Below, piece by piece: positions 1 to 12,430 of a stretch of 64,000 nucleotides of DNA; within the stretch, counting starts at the first letter, position 1, and every line of letters begins with the position of its first letter. Source of the stretch: Neolentinus lepideus HHB14362 ss-1 (lineage: Eukaryota; Basidiomycota; Agaricomycetes; Gloeophyllales; Gloeophyllaceae); NCBI GenBank assembly GCA_001632425.1, contig KV425574.1, positions 34,705 to 98,704 of the forward strand, read 5' to 3'. A program made the translations under genes and the position numbers. The notes beneath the pieces are model-generated. The model did not search any database. It was not told where the DNA came from and saw nothing but the letters and a program-made list of their open reading frames with translations.

Positions 1-311
1 CTCGAAAATCCGTGAACTCGTCGCCGGGCGGAGGGCATCAGATACGCAGGCCTGTGTCTCCCTCTCCGCACGGAAAAGTGGGTACCAAACTCCTTAATCC
101 GACACGACCGGCACCCGAGAAGCTGGACATCATCGAAGTGTCGAGCGACTCGGATGGTGCTGACTCTCAACCGCCGTTGGCACCGTTACTCCTAGCTAGA
201 GCGAGACAACGACCTCAGCCCGCTGTCTCCAAGACGGCCTTATCAATGAGACCACCTCCGAAGTCCGATACAAGGTCAAAGCAATGCATGGATGTGATCG
301 ACCTCACGTAG
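1..311 (+). CDS. 3' end of a gene with two SUMO-interacting-like motifs (partial)
   Basis: The frame is open from the window edge to the TAG at 309-311, so this is the C-terminal ~100 residues of a longer protein. The nominal first codon at 12 is GTG, not a real start. Two hydrophobic/acidic stretches look like SUMO-interacting motifs: IIEVSSDSD about 55 residues from the end, and VIDLT as the last five residues. The rest is Pro/Ser/Arg-rich and probably disordered. SIMs of these forms occur in SUMO-targeted ligases, SUMO proteases and PML-body-type proteins, but no catalytic domain is visible here, so no function is assigned. Confidence 0.6.
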   Translation, partial: RKSVNSSPGGGHQIRRPVSPSPHGKVGTKLLNPTRPAPEKLDIIEVSSDSDGADSQPPLAPLLLARARQRPQPAVSKTALSMRPPPKSDTRSKQCMDVIDLT

Positions 312-460
312 CTATCTCACGATCGAACGATGCTGTGCGACATATAATACATTCAACTACTGAGATACATGCGCCTTTACAACAGAACTTATGATACACA
401 TTAGTCCTTTACCAATGTAAGAGGATGCAAACAAGAAAGCATTATGATGGATGAGTCGTC

Positions 461-3400
461 CTAATATGCGGTACTGAAGTCCCTGAAGATCTCCTGACCC
501 ATGATGCCTTCCACCGGAGACTCGGCAGCAGCAGGCACAGGCGCAGACGACTGAAAACGCCGTATTGCTTGCAACCGTGAACGCCAGTTGGTGGTCACTT
601 CCACCTGCATCGTATCATTTTGCGTGTGCTGGAATACAGCGGCGAACCAGTCGGCCAATAGACTGAGCTGCCGTACGAGTAAGGGCAGATTTTCTGCTGA
701 GATCAACTTGAAATCGCCGATTGGGCTGAAGTCAGTCATTCCTGGAGCACGCTGGATCGTGACCTTGAAGTATTCGTGTTCGTGTTTGCTGTCAGAGAAA
801 GCAGCGATCGTGCCACGAGAATGGGGCTCAATAACGATGTTTACGAATTGGAACTCGGTGCGCAAGGTATCAAACTTGTATGGAGTGCCCGAATCATTCC
901 AAACAATCCGAACGTAGTCATTGCCGATATGACGTTTCTTGTTTGCGCAATACTTATCTTCCGGGTCTGTTGGCATAAGGGTTGCTGTATGATATAAAAT
1001 CTGGCCTATATCATCCCACCACGCATACGCGTATTCACCATCTTCATCTGGCTCCAGTCCTCCAGCATAGACGTCGACCTGGCCTCGGAGGTTGATGAGT
1101 CTGCCAATGCCTTCGAGGAATCGCGTATATGCGGGGGACCCGTGCGTATTGGCAAGTATTTCCACCTCCTGTGTTTGACCGGGAGCGACGTACATGATAC
1201 CGACTTTGTGAGTATCTATGACTGGCATTCTGTCCAGATTCCGGAAGAACGCAGGCAAAACCGACGGATCCGTAACAAGCCGTCCGCGAGGGGGGGTGTC
1301 GGGGTATGGCGATAGCTGCAATGCGAAGAAAGACGGGTCCACCGCAACATCTTTCCTTCTCTGCGAAGGCGCTGTTCCACTCCATACGTAGCCGGTGATT
1401 GGATCTGGGCGCGAGACGTCTTGCGGCCGATCAGCGACAAAGACTTCTTGCAGTTCCTGCGAACAAGGTGTTTGCACCACATCCGGATGAAAAACATGGC
1501 AAAACTTACAGAAGGTACTTCAGAAAGATCGACCGACTGCTTCCCTTCGATATTTCGTTCCATCATCAAACTAGCGGGAATAGAAATGAAATCAGGATCG
1601 ACATCACCGGGCCCAACCATGGGCACGTTCTCAGTTCGACAGAGGAACTTCGTGCAACCTGACGGTCTTCGAGATACTACCTCTATCCACCCAAGCCTAG
1701 CTAGGGCACGAATGGTTACAACTGAGTTTCCCACTATCCAAGTTTTCTCATTAAGGGTCACCTCTGGCTCCTGGATCTTCGGATTCATGACCAGTTCGTT
1801 CAGCAGCGAGGTCGCGGGTCTAGGATCGGCACTTGCATACGTGTATCGGGCTAGCCAATCGAAACATACTTCCGTGGGCTCATCCACTTGATCCCTGCCT
1901 TCATTCGCCAAAAGCAGCTGCCGAGTTATAAATTTGACATGTCGTGGTCTGTCTGGAAGCTTGACAGCCAGGAACCAGATGTATACAACATAGTAGCAGA
2001 TGATCCGAACATGTTGCGACAGGGCCCATGAAATAGGAGTCGGACTAGGACGATTGTGATGTTGCAGATATTGTAGAGCAACCCCAAACACCATCTTGAA
2101 ATCAGACTCGGTGAAATTTGAATAAAGTGCCGGTACTGATGCGACTATGGAAAGGAAGTTCAGGATGTGGACGGCCATGACAGGGTTTGACATGATTTGA
2201 GCTAACTTTTCCAGTATCTTGGAAAGATATCGTGTCACTGAGGGCTGCAACTCAAAGGCGGAGATGGTCAGTGCATGCAACGAGCATTTGATAGTCGACA
2301 TCTGTCCACTAAGACCTGCAAGAAAGACTTCCACCAATGCGTGGTGCAGCTGTGGCTCGAAAGCACGGCGGTAACTGACGAGGACGGAGAGTGTATGGTA
2401 CGCTAAACCATGCGCATCTCGCGGCTTCAGTGAGGTTGGCCAGGAGTCGACATGGTGACCTAAGCTGCCGCCGGATATGCCGTTACATAGGCTTTTTAGT
2501 AAATCCACGATTTCTTTCCGTGACTTGGGTCCACAGAACAGATGCTTATTGGCAAGTTGCGTAGGAAGGTGGCATAGGACGTAAGACAATACTTCCCAAT
2601 CCTTTTCATCCTGAATTATGTTCACCAAAGCTTCCAAATAGGCCGATACTGGAAGCACGATGCGCAAGCCAGGACCATTGGGATCGTAGGAGATCAGACC
2701 CTCACTTGGTATGTCGACCTGCGCGATAATGAACGGCGGTGATTCGGGAGCGACCCAAAGATTTCGTGGAGGTCTCATAGAAGTGAGACTGATGGGAATA
2801 CGAGTCGTCGCTCTGGATCGACTTCGACTAGATGCTGACGTCGATGTATGGATGGCCCGTCCACGAGAGGCACGCCTGCCGTCTCGTTCTTGAGGCACCG
2901 AAGGTCTCGGCTTTCGAATGTCCCTTCCTTCAACACCTGGTTCCTCGGTGTGCGTTCTCTCACTCTCCCTTGATCCTTGGGGAATGGCCCTATTAATAAG
3001 AGAAGCAAGGTAACTGATATGTCCGTGTCGATCGTACGCTTCGTCAACGTAATAGAGACGATGATCCCTATCGGCTCGGAGTCGCATCAAGAACTGAAGG
3101 ATGGTGAGTTTCGCCCGTGGACTACTAGCATTTCTCAGCAAATAGACCATAGTGTGAAATATCCGCACAGCTAGTGATAGATCGTGCTGAAACAAGGACC
3201 GCGGCGTAAATGCCAGCTGGACGAATATCGATATGAGACCAATGACCGCGCCAACGGAGTTGATAATCTTCACTGCCTCGCTGGTTAATGCAGGCTTCGT
3301 GTCGAAGTGAGCCTCGTATGGAGAATCCGGCAAGTGCGTCTGAGACCGAGATGCACCGCCAGCAACAGAGAACGAGGACAGCAGTGAAATGACTGAAGGC

Positions 3401-5789
3401 ATAGACGGCTCCTTGTCCCTTGACTGAATAGCGTACTCGGACTGGACTCTTGATAAGACGGGGCTGTTTTGCGGTATCGGTGACTGAGCCGCGGGAGAGG
3501 CGGTATAGGCACTAGGAATATATGTTGATTCACTTTCATCCGATGTAACTCCCAGAGCAACTGTAGCCAAGAAGTCCAGTATCTCGTCAACGACGTAGTT
3601 TCCAACAGCATCCGATGCGGCCTCTTCCTGTTTCTCATCAGGCTGGTCTTCAGAAGTGCGTAAGACGACCTCATCGCCCAGAATATGCCATACGACCTCG
3701 CCCTCCTCCTGTTCACCAAAGTCGAGCACCCGTTGCCTCCAGGAATCCAGGATAATGGCCGAGAATGGCCGTCTATACGAGGGCATGTCTTTCACCGTCG
3801 AATAACTGACTTCGAGGGCGGCCACGATTCTGGCACGAGTCAGCGGTCGCTCTGGTACGTGCAGTGTCTCGTTCGTAAGTATTGTTGACCAGTTCGACAG
3901 CCAGTCGGGAGAGATCGGCAACAAATGATGCCATTTGTCCAAGGTCTCTATCGCCTTCGCCGTATCGTCGTCGGTAATGTGATCGGCGATGGTAAGAAGT
4001 ATCAGTGGCAATGAAGGCTCTATAGGAGTGTCGTCACTTTCTCGAGCTAGAATCGAGGCGAGCGACCGGATGAAAGGCGTCAGAGCGGTCGTAGGGTGTT
4101 TGAGAGGGATCAGCAAAGGTAAACCATCCATGCCACTACAGGAAAGACTTTAGTTTGAATCAGTGCATATAAATAGTATGTTCTGAGCACAGACCGCAGC
4201 GTCTTAGCGTACAGGACCACCTGACTCAGTATCTCGCCTATGGCAGTGCCTTCCTCAAGGTCATCTTCATCATCCTCCGGTCGTTCATCGATCTCCTGGA
4301 GGATGTCTTTCACAATACCAACTACCTCATCCAATATACCTTCCACCGAGAATGCTGCGCGGTCGAAATGTTCCTCGAAGTCGGTTGCACTCCAAGCCTT
4401 CACAGGCCCACGCAGCAATCGACAAACTCTCGCAGGTTCCCAAGGGGTAAGATCCTCCTTCATAACGGCGTATTTCATAACATCTGGGCCGACATCGATA
4501 TGCGCAGGAGCACCCGACGGCGTATAACTATCAGTGAATTTCGCCTTGGCTAGGTGGTTCAGCAGAGCCGTACGCAGCATGATGCGAGCAGTCCTGAATG
4601 CACCCGCAGATGTCTGTAGATCTTCTGGTAAGGGTCCATCCAGGGCTGGTTGCGGGTTCAGATGCTGTTTCAAAATCATCGTGCATGAGCTGGTAAATGG
4701 CCCCGTGAAAAGCTGGTGAAGCGTTTTGCGAAGTTTCTTTTCTACTGAAGTTATTGAATGGTGTGGTACGTTGGAGTCCAGTGAAAGCCGTGGTAAGGGG
4801 TAGGAATAGTATGCAAGACAGCGGAAAAGCAAAGGCAAGATAGATTGGAGATGAATAGGGCATAGCACGGCAAGTTGGAACGAGAGATGCTTAAGGTACA
4901 TCAGTAGAGCGATATCAATTGGGGACTTCACGGACGGGGACGAGAGACTAGACGGAGATAATAAGGGTATCGAGGTCGAAGACGGATGCCGTCGGTGTGT
5001 CGGCGTTCTTGTAGGGATCGAGCAGGGAACCTCAGCAGACGGGGAGGTCGTGCCTTCGGATGATATACGCGACGTCAGAGGCAAAGCACGTTCGACAAGG
5101 CTAGCATACCGAGCGAGCAAGCTGGCCAAGTCATCCTCTCGCACCGTATAGACATTTCTCAATCGCTCATTCATAGAGTCCATAAAATCAGATATCTTCT
5201 CGATGGACCGCTCCCTCTCCGCTTTCTCATGATTGAACATCTTCTCCGAGGGCAGGAGTCCCTCGAACGCCGACTCTATCCAGGACACTGCAAGTTTCAT
5301 GAAAGCGAGTTCTTGCCCTGCGATCTCTGTGTCTATATGAGACAAGGCATCCAAAGCCTTCAGCCGAGGCTCCCATAGCTCAGAGGACCACACGATGGAT
5401 GCCTCCAAAAGCATAGAGAACGACAAGCTCTCGATGCCATTGGAGGCCGTATGTCCAGATAGGTACGCTGACAACAAATCGTAGCCCACCGCCTGGAGCG
5501 GTACTGGCCCTGTAGGATCGCACAGAGCAGCAAGGATAGGATTCAAGGCTGCAGGGTTCGGACGCGAAGGTGCCGCCGGTAGCGCTGCCACAAGCTGCCG
5601 TGCATGGTGCAAGGATGGTACTGCCGGTGGTGTCAGTGACTGGATAAGTTCGTCCACCGAGGGCATGGGTGGGACAGGAGCGGGTGGTACCTCGGGGCGC
5701 GCTTTGTTCCGCCATGAGAAGAGCGAGGTTGTGTTCGACCGTGCGCGAGACGTCGGCCTGGCATTGGAATCAACATCTTCAGGAGGCAT
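461..5789 (-). CDS. TSC2: Tuberin (TSC2), Rheb GTPase-activating protein
   Basis: Three exons, 5789-4195, 4135-1510 and 1456-461, join in frame to 1738 aa. That is close to the length of animal tuberin (~1800 aa), with introns of 59 and 53 nt. The N-terminal ~1400 residues are helical and HEAT-like with low-complexity Ser/Pro stretches, as in tuberin. The last ~200 residues are a RapGAP domain. ILYHTATLMP is followed by KKRHIGNDYVRIVWNDSG (about residues 1580-1597), which closely follows human tuberin and includes the GND asparagine thumb needed for GAP activity on Rheb. By homology the protein restrains TORC1 from the lysosome/vacuole surface together with TSC1, which is not in this window. 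The second intron starts with a strong GTAAGT. The start at 5789 is the first ATG of the open frame. Confidence 0.93.
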
Positions 5790-7806
5790 AGCCTGGGTAT
5801 AATGAAAGAAACTAGTAGGTTAGCGTAAGAGAGGACTTGCCAATTTGCCCACAACTAACGTGTACGGGTGTCGACCTATTCCACCAGCTAACTTCAAGCG
5901 CTAGGCGTCTCCTGACTGCTCAGATTTTGCCTATTGATTCGAGTTCGAGGATGTCCCCGTAATTTTCGGAAGTGTCTTGACGTCGAGCTGCAAGATCGTG
6001 AACCTGAACGCGGTCAAGGTCAGGCCAGGTGCTACATGCACTCGAGCGCCCTAACAATCAGTACACGCTTGTGGCGCCTCAGAAACGCTAGTACGGAGTC
6101 TAATCTGTAATTCGAACTCTGACAACGATGGCTTTACCGAAGAAATGGGTGGACAATCTGGGTTTCTAGGTAATGGATTACGCGCAGCATGATACATTAT
6201 GTTAGGCTACCCATATTACCAGGTCAAGTTTTCTACTCGGGACCTAGGGCCTACCAGAATTACAGGTGTCCTGCAAATCCGCCGGACAGCAGAACATTCT
6301 TGAGAGGTGTGTTGGAAATCTTTCAACTGTTTTGGAATGCTAGGTCGATTGGACAGCACTACCTTTACCTCTTCGTCCAGATTGGTGTCGCTCGATTCAC
6401 GAGTGCACTATGTCCTGGTGTACCTCGAGAGGATGGCTTCATGTTTTGATCTCCGCGAAAGTGCTCATTTCCGAAGCCGTGCGTGAATATAAACTTGAAC
6501 ACTGCTAGCCTCATGTTGAAAGTAACTTGAAACTGTGCGAGGTATGTACGCACGCTTCCAGATTGATGTCTTTCGCCCTGCATAACGCTCGAGCGCTTGA
6601 CCTTACATAGCTCTCAGAGAGGCTGCGTCTTGTCCGATCGATCCGCTGGATCAGCCTGGACGTCCACTGCGCACAACGTTCAGTCCTACTCGTTCCGACG
6701 ACTCGGCCTAGTGTTATGTTTTTTCAGCATTGGACGTTCAGTGTTTCTTGCTGATATTGTCGTATATGGTTTCTTGGTTTCTCGGTTCCTTCACGAACGC
6801 AGCACCTGAAGGCGACAGGCTACTTTTCGTGCAAATGCAAATGCCTGGTAACGGCCATACAATTCAGGTGAGCGCTCGGACGCTTTCTGACTATGGCAGT
6901 ATCACAAGTCAAGGGTGTTGTGCTTCGCTCAGCGCGAACCTCCGACGTCTTCAACAGAGGTAGTGTATGAGAACCATAGCCATTGCACGCGTCCCCACCC
7001 ATCGTCGTCATCCTTGTCAGCTTATGAGTGTGTTGTCAGGAGCGAGGGAGACATTTGCTTATTATACGGACTAGTCAACTGATCATCTCAACGTGCTGCG
7101 GTCACCAACTTTATTTGGATACTCACTGCCCACTGCCTCACCACTTAATGAATCAGTATGGATCGTCACAGTGAACATGTCAAGCTTCGTTTCCAGGAAC
7201 AAAACGCCTTTTGAAACATGTTGTCCTCGAATCATCCGCGGGTGCTGTTCAGAATGCAAGTCAAAGGCAAGTCGGTCGGATCTCCAGTGATGTTCCGACT
7301 CTCAAGCGAGATACACATCAATCTTGGATGACTGACACATATATAGAATCCTTGGTATTGCCGCCACTGTGTGGGGGAGGGGGGCATGGTTAACGTGTGT
7401 CCGTCCGACATTTGACTTGCCGCGAGACTGTAATGACGCGGACTTTGTAGCATGTCTTGCTGCACTGTCACCGATTCTGCATCAATGAGGCTTGGCCGCA
7501 GTTCTTGCCTGATGCCAGTATGTGGCAACGTGTCGTCGATTGCCACGAAGTTCGACGTCTTCCTTTGGTGGAGTGTTAACACACGCGGTCTCTTTTTCCG
7601 CGGCCATCCAACCATTTCATTTGCGCTGACTTCCATGACGGCTACTCGATTATGTGGACGGGTCCGTAGGACCTATCGAGCCCGCGGCCACTGAAATTGC
7701 GCTATAGTGTTAATAAGACATGCTTAATGCAGCGGCGCAGAACCTCCCAATTATTATAAATGGGCAGCTTCCTTTCCTGTCTGTCAAACGTCGTGATTGA
7801 CTCACC
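5790..7806. other. Gene-poor interval between TSC2 and a membrane protein gene
   Basis: Two kilobases hold only short unrelated ORFs (under 140 codons) with no recognisable domain, no joinable exon chain and no clear repeat. It must contain the promoters of the two divergent neighbours: the TSC2 start at 5789 and a plus-strand start at 7807. Nothing else is supported. Confidence 0.5.
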
Positions 7807-9240
7807 ATGGGTATAAGCCTGCGCTCGACACGGTTTCTGGTCATCCCCACCACTCCCTCCAAGTCCATTCGTCTATGGTTCTTCGCCATTCCACCTTTCG
7901 TATGGCCCGAATACATGAACCAGAATTGGAGCGAGGTTATTCGAGCTAGGTGTCTGATGCGTCGGATCAAGTACGGCCCCGGTCTTTGGCCTCCGATCTC
8001 GATGGATGATTTGGACCTAGAACGCATCCGAGAGCTACGAGTAAGCACCCTTACCTTCGGCATCACTGCAAGGCCTTGTCTAATGTGTGTATACAAGGAG
8101 TTCCGAGTGAGAAGGGACTACTGGGAGACATGGCCCAGGATCCCTCAGACCATTTTCTTAAAGTAAGGCGAATGACTGTGAAAATGTCACATATTATACT
8201 TATGGGACATACTTTAAGTGCTCGGGTTCTGAGACTCCGCCGACTCAACGGAACAAGGGAAAGACTGAATGAGTTAAGAGAGTTTTATGTGAAAAGTCAG
8301 TATACTATGTATCTACATTCTTTGATGCGTGCTCATGATATTGTAGCTTTCGAGCGGCGGGCCATCATTGTCAGTTCATACAGCATTTGGTATTCGAGGA
8401 AGTGAAGCAGTTAATCGTGATATTCTCAGCTTGCTCTTCTTGCGGCAATCCCGATGGGCGCACTGGCAGTTTTAAGCATCGACAGTGGCCACTGGATGGC
8501 CCAAGCCCTTTGGTTCGCTAGCTCAGCGCTAGCGGTCTCTGGAGTCCTTATTGCGTCTTTGACCCCTGTTGTCTTCGATACATTCTTCGCCGAAGACCTT
8601 GCCGCTCTCGACCTTGAACATGGGCTCGATCACGGTCAGGAGGAGGCGATGGAGCGCAAAGATTCCACAAGTTCGCACAAGCATCTTACTCTGCAATCTC
8701 ACGCTGTTCTTCTCCACGAGATCGATATGTTTATCGACTCCTATAAAATTGTGAGTAACCGTATGAGACTATTAGCACTGTAGACTTGATACTGACCGAT
8801 TTGAACTCTGGCAGTATATCACCGTCTCTGGGTATTGCTTCATAGCTGGCCTCGTCGCATTCTTCGCTTCCGTACGTCCTATAGACACATCGTGCAAGAT
8901 CCAGACTCTGCCATTTGCCCTCGTTTCTGGCCTCCCTGCAGCTATCGGCTGGACGTATACCGTTACGAGAGGTTTCTACCTGTCTTGGAAACATCGCCTT
9001 TTCCGTGAAGGCCTGTTGCCGGACCCAGACGCAGACAATTACACCAGTCGAGTCCGCCTGCAGGAACCTCCTAGTCATGGCCAACTGCCTATTCTCAACA
9101 ATGGGCGACCGTTAGACGGGGAGGCACAAGAATGCCTCAATTTTCCCCCAATGCATGTGGCTGCACCTACTCCAGCCGCAGCTCTACCAGGGAATGTCCA
9201 GCAGTCTTCCCCATGCATCTCCCAGAGCTCCACTCCGTAA
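7807..9240 (+). CDS. Hypothetical multi-pass membrane protein
   Basis: The best model has exons 7807-8040, 8098-8162, 8219-8299, 8347-8389, 8430-8750 and 8815-9240 (389 aa). The start ATG sits in a strong context, CACCATGG. The last two exons are the most secure: they join through a GTGAGT/CAG intron. They encode hydrophobic segments (around LALLAAIPMGALAVL, ALWFASSALAVSGVLIASL and, after the intron, GYCFIAGLVAFFASV and ALVSGLPAAIGWTY) with a charged loop between them, then a Pro/Ala-rich cytosolic-type tail. The middle exons are less certain; one proposed intron is only 40 nt. No family is recognised. The layout suggests a four-helix integral membrane protein. Confidence 0.5.
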
Positions 9241-9742
9241 ACATTCTAATGATTGATATTTCGTCTAATAAGCTTAAGGAAAGTCATGGTTCTTGATGAA
9301 ATAATCCTTATCTCCTCCGAATATTATCATATTGGTACTTGGCACATATGGATTATACTGTTGGACCATGACATATCGCATTAAAGTACTGTTATTATAT
9401 ATCTGTATGCCCATCCTCTTCACCATACCTAGTTTCCCCGCTGCATCCCCTCAGGAACGCTAGGAACGAAAATTGTGTCAGATGGCTGCGATCATGATTG
9501 AGGACGGAGCGTACGGGGCGTTGCAACTCCACGCGGAGTTATAATAGGCCACACTGTGCAGGGACAGGTGGCCAATTCGACATATGCTCATACATAGCTC
9601 AAAGTGTAAGATATCGACGGTCAATGTACATGAGGAGCTCGTAATATCTCAAGAAAAGTATCTATACGCGTAATCAACAAACTAATCTAACAATCTCAAT
9701 CAAAAACCCCCACGAACCTACAAAACCAGCACGTGTCAGGCA
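9241..9742. other. Convergent intergenic spacer
   Basis: About 500 bases of AT-richer DNA between the 3' ends of two convergent genes (stops at 9240 and 9743). No ORF, repeat or RNA gene is apparent; it presumably holds both 3' untranslated regions. Confidence 0.5.
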
Positions 9743-11796
9743 TCAATGAACAGGATGCGCAGAAGCCATGACCACTCCTCCGAGCGGCTTCTCTGCCTTC
9801 TCCGCATCACTAAACTGCCCTTGCATACTCTTCTCGTCCTCGGCGCTCAAACTCTCATCGACATCAATCTTCGCTTCGTCCATGTACGTCTCCCTTGCAG
9901 GGAAAAGTGTTGAGGACACGTAATAGACCACGGAGGCCAACGTGAACTGTCAAATGTAAATTTAATGTGCATATTCCGGAATTGAGAGGTCAAGTATAGT
10001 GGGACGTACCCCGAGTAACCACGCAATATCAAATAAATACACGCCTCCGCCAACCTTGATTTTGGTATTGATAGAGCTAATCAGGCCTGGCAGATTCGGT
10101 GGTACAGAGACCAGGATAGCCAATACCGCACGCCAGTTCTAATCCGCTGGAGTAAGCCAATAGCGACGTTCAACTATTGCAGCTAGACACTCACAAAGCC
10201 TCCAATGTAACGATACCTTCCGTGCGGGTTGTACATCGCTGGTACGTCAACTTTACAGTGGTGAACGAGCCAATACTATCATCAAAGGAATGAGTCCAAA
10301 TGAGCTATGAAGTACAATATTTCAGCGGGCTTACATCTGTGACCATGATACCCGCAAAAGGTCCCAGGAAGACAGTATATCCATTCATAAACGACAGGAA
10401 ACCGGTCGCACTGCATGACGCTGGTCAGATTCATTCACGTCCAAGCAATTTTAAGGGCTCACCTAGCAAGGATCTCCCACGGACACAAAACCCACCCGCC
10501 CACAAACGCACAGATCACCTGTCCCCGTCTGATATTCAAATACTTTGGGAACAGCACCGAAATATCGTTGCCCGCTGACAGCGAGTTCGCCGAGATGTTC
10601 GTGCCAAGCGTGGCAAGCATGAACGTGCACGACGCGAAGAAAGCTGCTGCGCGGTTATCCCACTGGTTAATGAGCAGTAGCGGGTCCCAGAGGACCTGGC
10701 CATACAGAAGGATGCCTGCAGAGGTGACTCCAAGTCCGATAAAGCCGACGAGTGTGAACGCGACAGGGATAATGATAAGTTGGACGTATTGTGCCCGCTC
10801 ATCTTTCGCGTACCTCTAAGCACCGTCCATCAGCTCCAGCACTTGCCTATGTCGCAAGCTCACCACTCACCGTGAAATCTGGAATGTTCACCGCAAGCGT
10901 CGAATAAATGCCTAGTGCACTGTTTAGCGCACTAAGCCACGCCCATGCCAGGCTGCTGCCACTCAGCTCCGTGTGTTGGCTCAGCAAACCGCCAGCGGAT
11001 CCAGCCGGCACCTTCACGAACGCCCAGATAAGCATGGCGATCCAGGCGGCAGGGACGATGGCCGCCTTGGCAACAAAGAGCCACCGGATACGTTGCGGCG
11101 AGACCATCATAAGAGGGAACTGGATGAGCCAATAGATGAAATATGAGACCATGCCTTGTGTCGTGATGTTAGCGCCCGGAGAGAGATGATTCGGGAGATG
11201 ACCATAGGAGGGCCAAATGGCTTTTATCATCTGTGTCACCGCTTCTGAGCCTGTGTATGTCTGTCTGTGGCTTAATTTGGTGCAAGAGAGCATGGAACGT
11301 TTGCTACGCACCTGAATGCCGAACCAGAACATAGACAGGACGACACGGCTGATGACACTGAAGTAGCTGAACCAGAAACCGAACGAGGACCGATTAAGAA
11401 CGGGGAATGGGATATGAAGTCTTGCACCGATCGTGCCGTTCAAGACCATGACAATTGAGATTATTATATGTCCGACCGCGATGGCAGGTAGAGCCTGACG
11501 CCTGCACTCGAAAGAACGGTGATGTTGTGTATCAGCGCGATTGAAGTGAAGTACACGCACCATGACAGTCCAATAGCCAACATAGAGCTGGCGAGCTCCC
11601 AGACTGCTACATTCGTCGCGTCCGAAATCCAGTACGCGATGTAGTTCCAAGTCGACCAGGTACGCTTGTGGGGAGGGACGGGGTCCATGTCCTTATTCGA
11701 CCACGTACTGCCCGGCGCGAACGTCGACGGCTCGGGTTCCAACACCCATGCCGAGGGTTTGGTCAGGTTGCGAGCGCGCTGCACCAGCGAGGACAT
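9743..11796 (-). CDS. NCS1-family nucleobase/allantoin-type permease
   Basis: Eight exons (11796-11561, 11501-11312, 11260-10871, 10815-10463, 10410-10335, 10275-10195, 10138-10010, 9946-9743) give 552 aa, a usual length for fungal NCS1 carriers. Landmarks run in family order: the PVPPHKRTW region before TM1, WNYIAYWISDATN in TM1, TYTGSEAVTQMIKAIWPSY, LATLGTNISANSLSAGND, LFPKYLNIRRGQ, GGWVLCPWEILA, FMNGYTVFLGPFAGIMVTDY and YNPHGRYRY. About 12 membrane helices are expected in the plasma membrane, with proton-coupled uptake of a nucleobase-like substrate. The pattern resembles the Fur branch (uracil, allantoin, related compounds) more than the Fcy branch, but substrate cannot be fixed from sequence. 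It is divergent from the kinase gene at 12431. Confidence 0.9.
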
Positions 11797-12430
11797 GGTG
11801 AACGTCGGTGGGCAACCTCAGACTGACTAGCTATAGCGGTACGGTTTTAAGGCATCCAACTCCGTTTAATTCGCCTAGATATGATGTTGTGACATAAGAA
11901 CAGCCGCGATAAGCTCTGTCTGGAAGTCGGGAGATGATAAGGGGGCGCAGGAAGTTCTTTGGCGCGCATGCCGTACGGGGTGAGGGCACTGCCGATCAAG
12001 TACGCAAAGATGAGATTATTAGTACTTGCGACCAGTTGTTCGGAAATTGTTCTTACATACGGCAGAAACGACAGTCCTATGGGTATTGTTTCTTTTGCGC
12101 AACATCTGGTAAACAGAGGTGTCGGGGTGTTTACCTTTCCATCCCGACGCAGCCGAGGAAATGTCTGGTAACCGGATTGTACTAGGCTCCTACTACAGAG
12201 TGTGTCTGTCTATTCAGACTCCGCCCCCCGATTAAGAGAAACGTGCAACGCACGCTGGGACAGAGTCTGGATAGCGGCTCTCACGGGTAATCCACATGTT
12301 GTCATTGCCTAAAACAGGGGTTAAGTGGTATGCTCTCTGCTCCTGGCTGACACACTCGCATACCGCGTCCACTTCGGCTACAACCTAGACGACCTTCATC
12401 TTGTCGTTCTTCGGCGCGTAGACCACGAAT
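11797..12430. promoter_or_regulatory. Divergent promoter region of the NCS1 permease and LISK kinase
   Basis: About 630 bases between two divergently transcribed start codons. Short ORFs here are not homologous to anything recognised. No TATA box or known site stands out, so only a shared upstream region is claimed. Confidence 0.4.
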
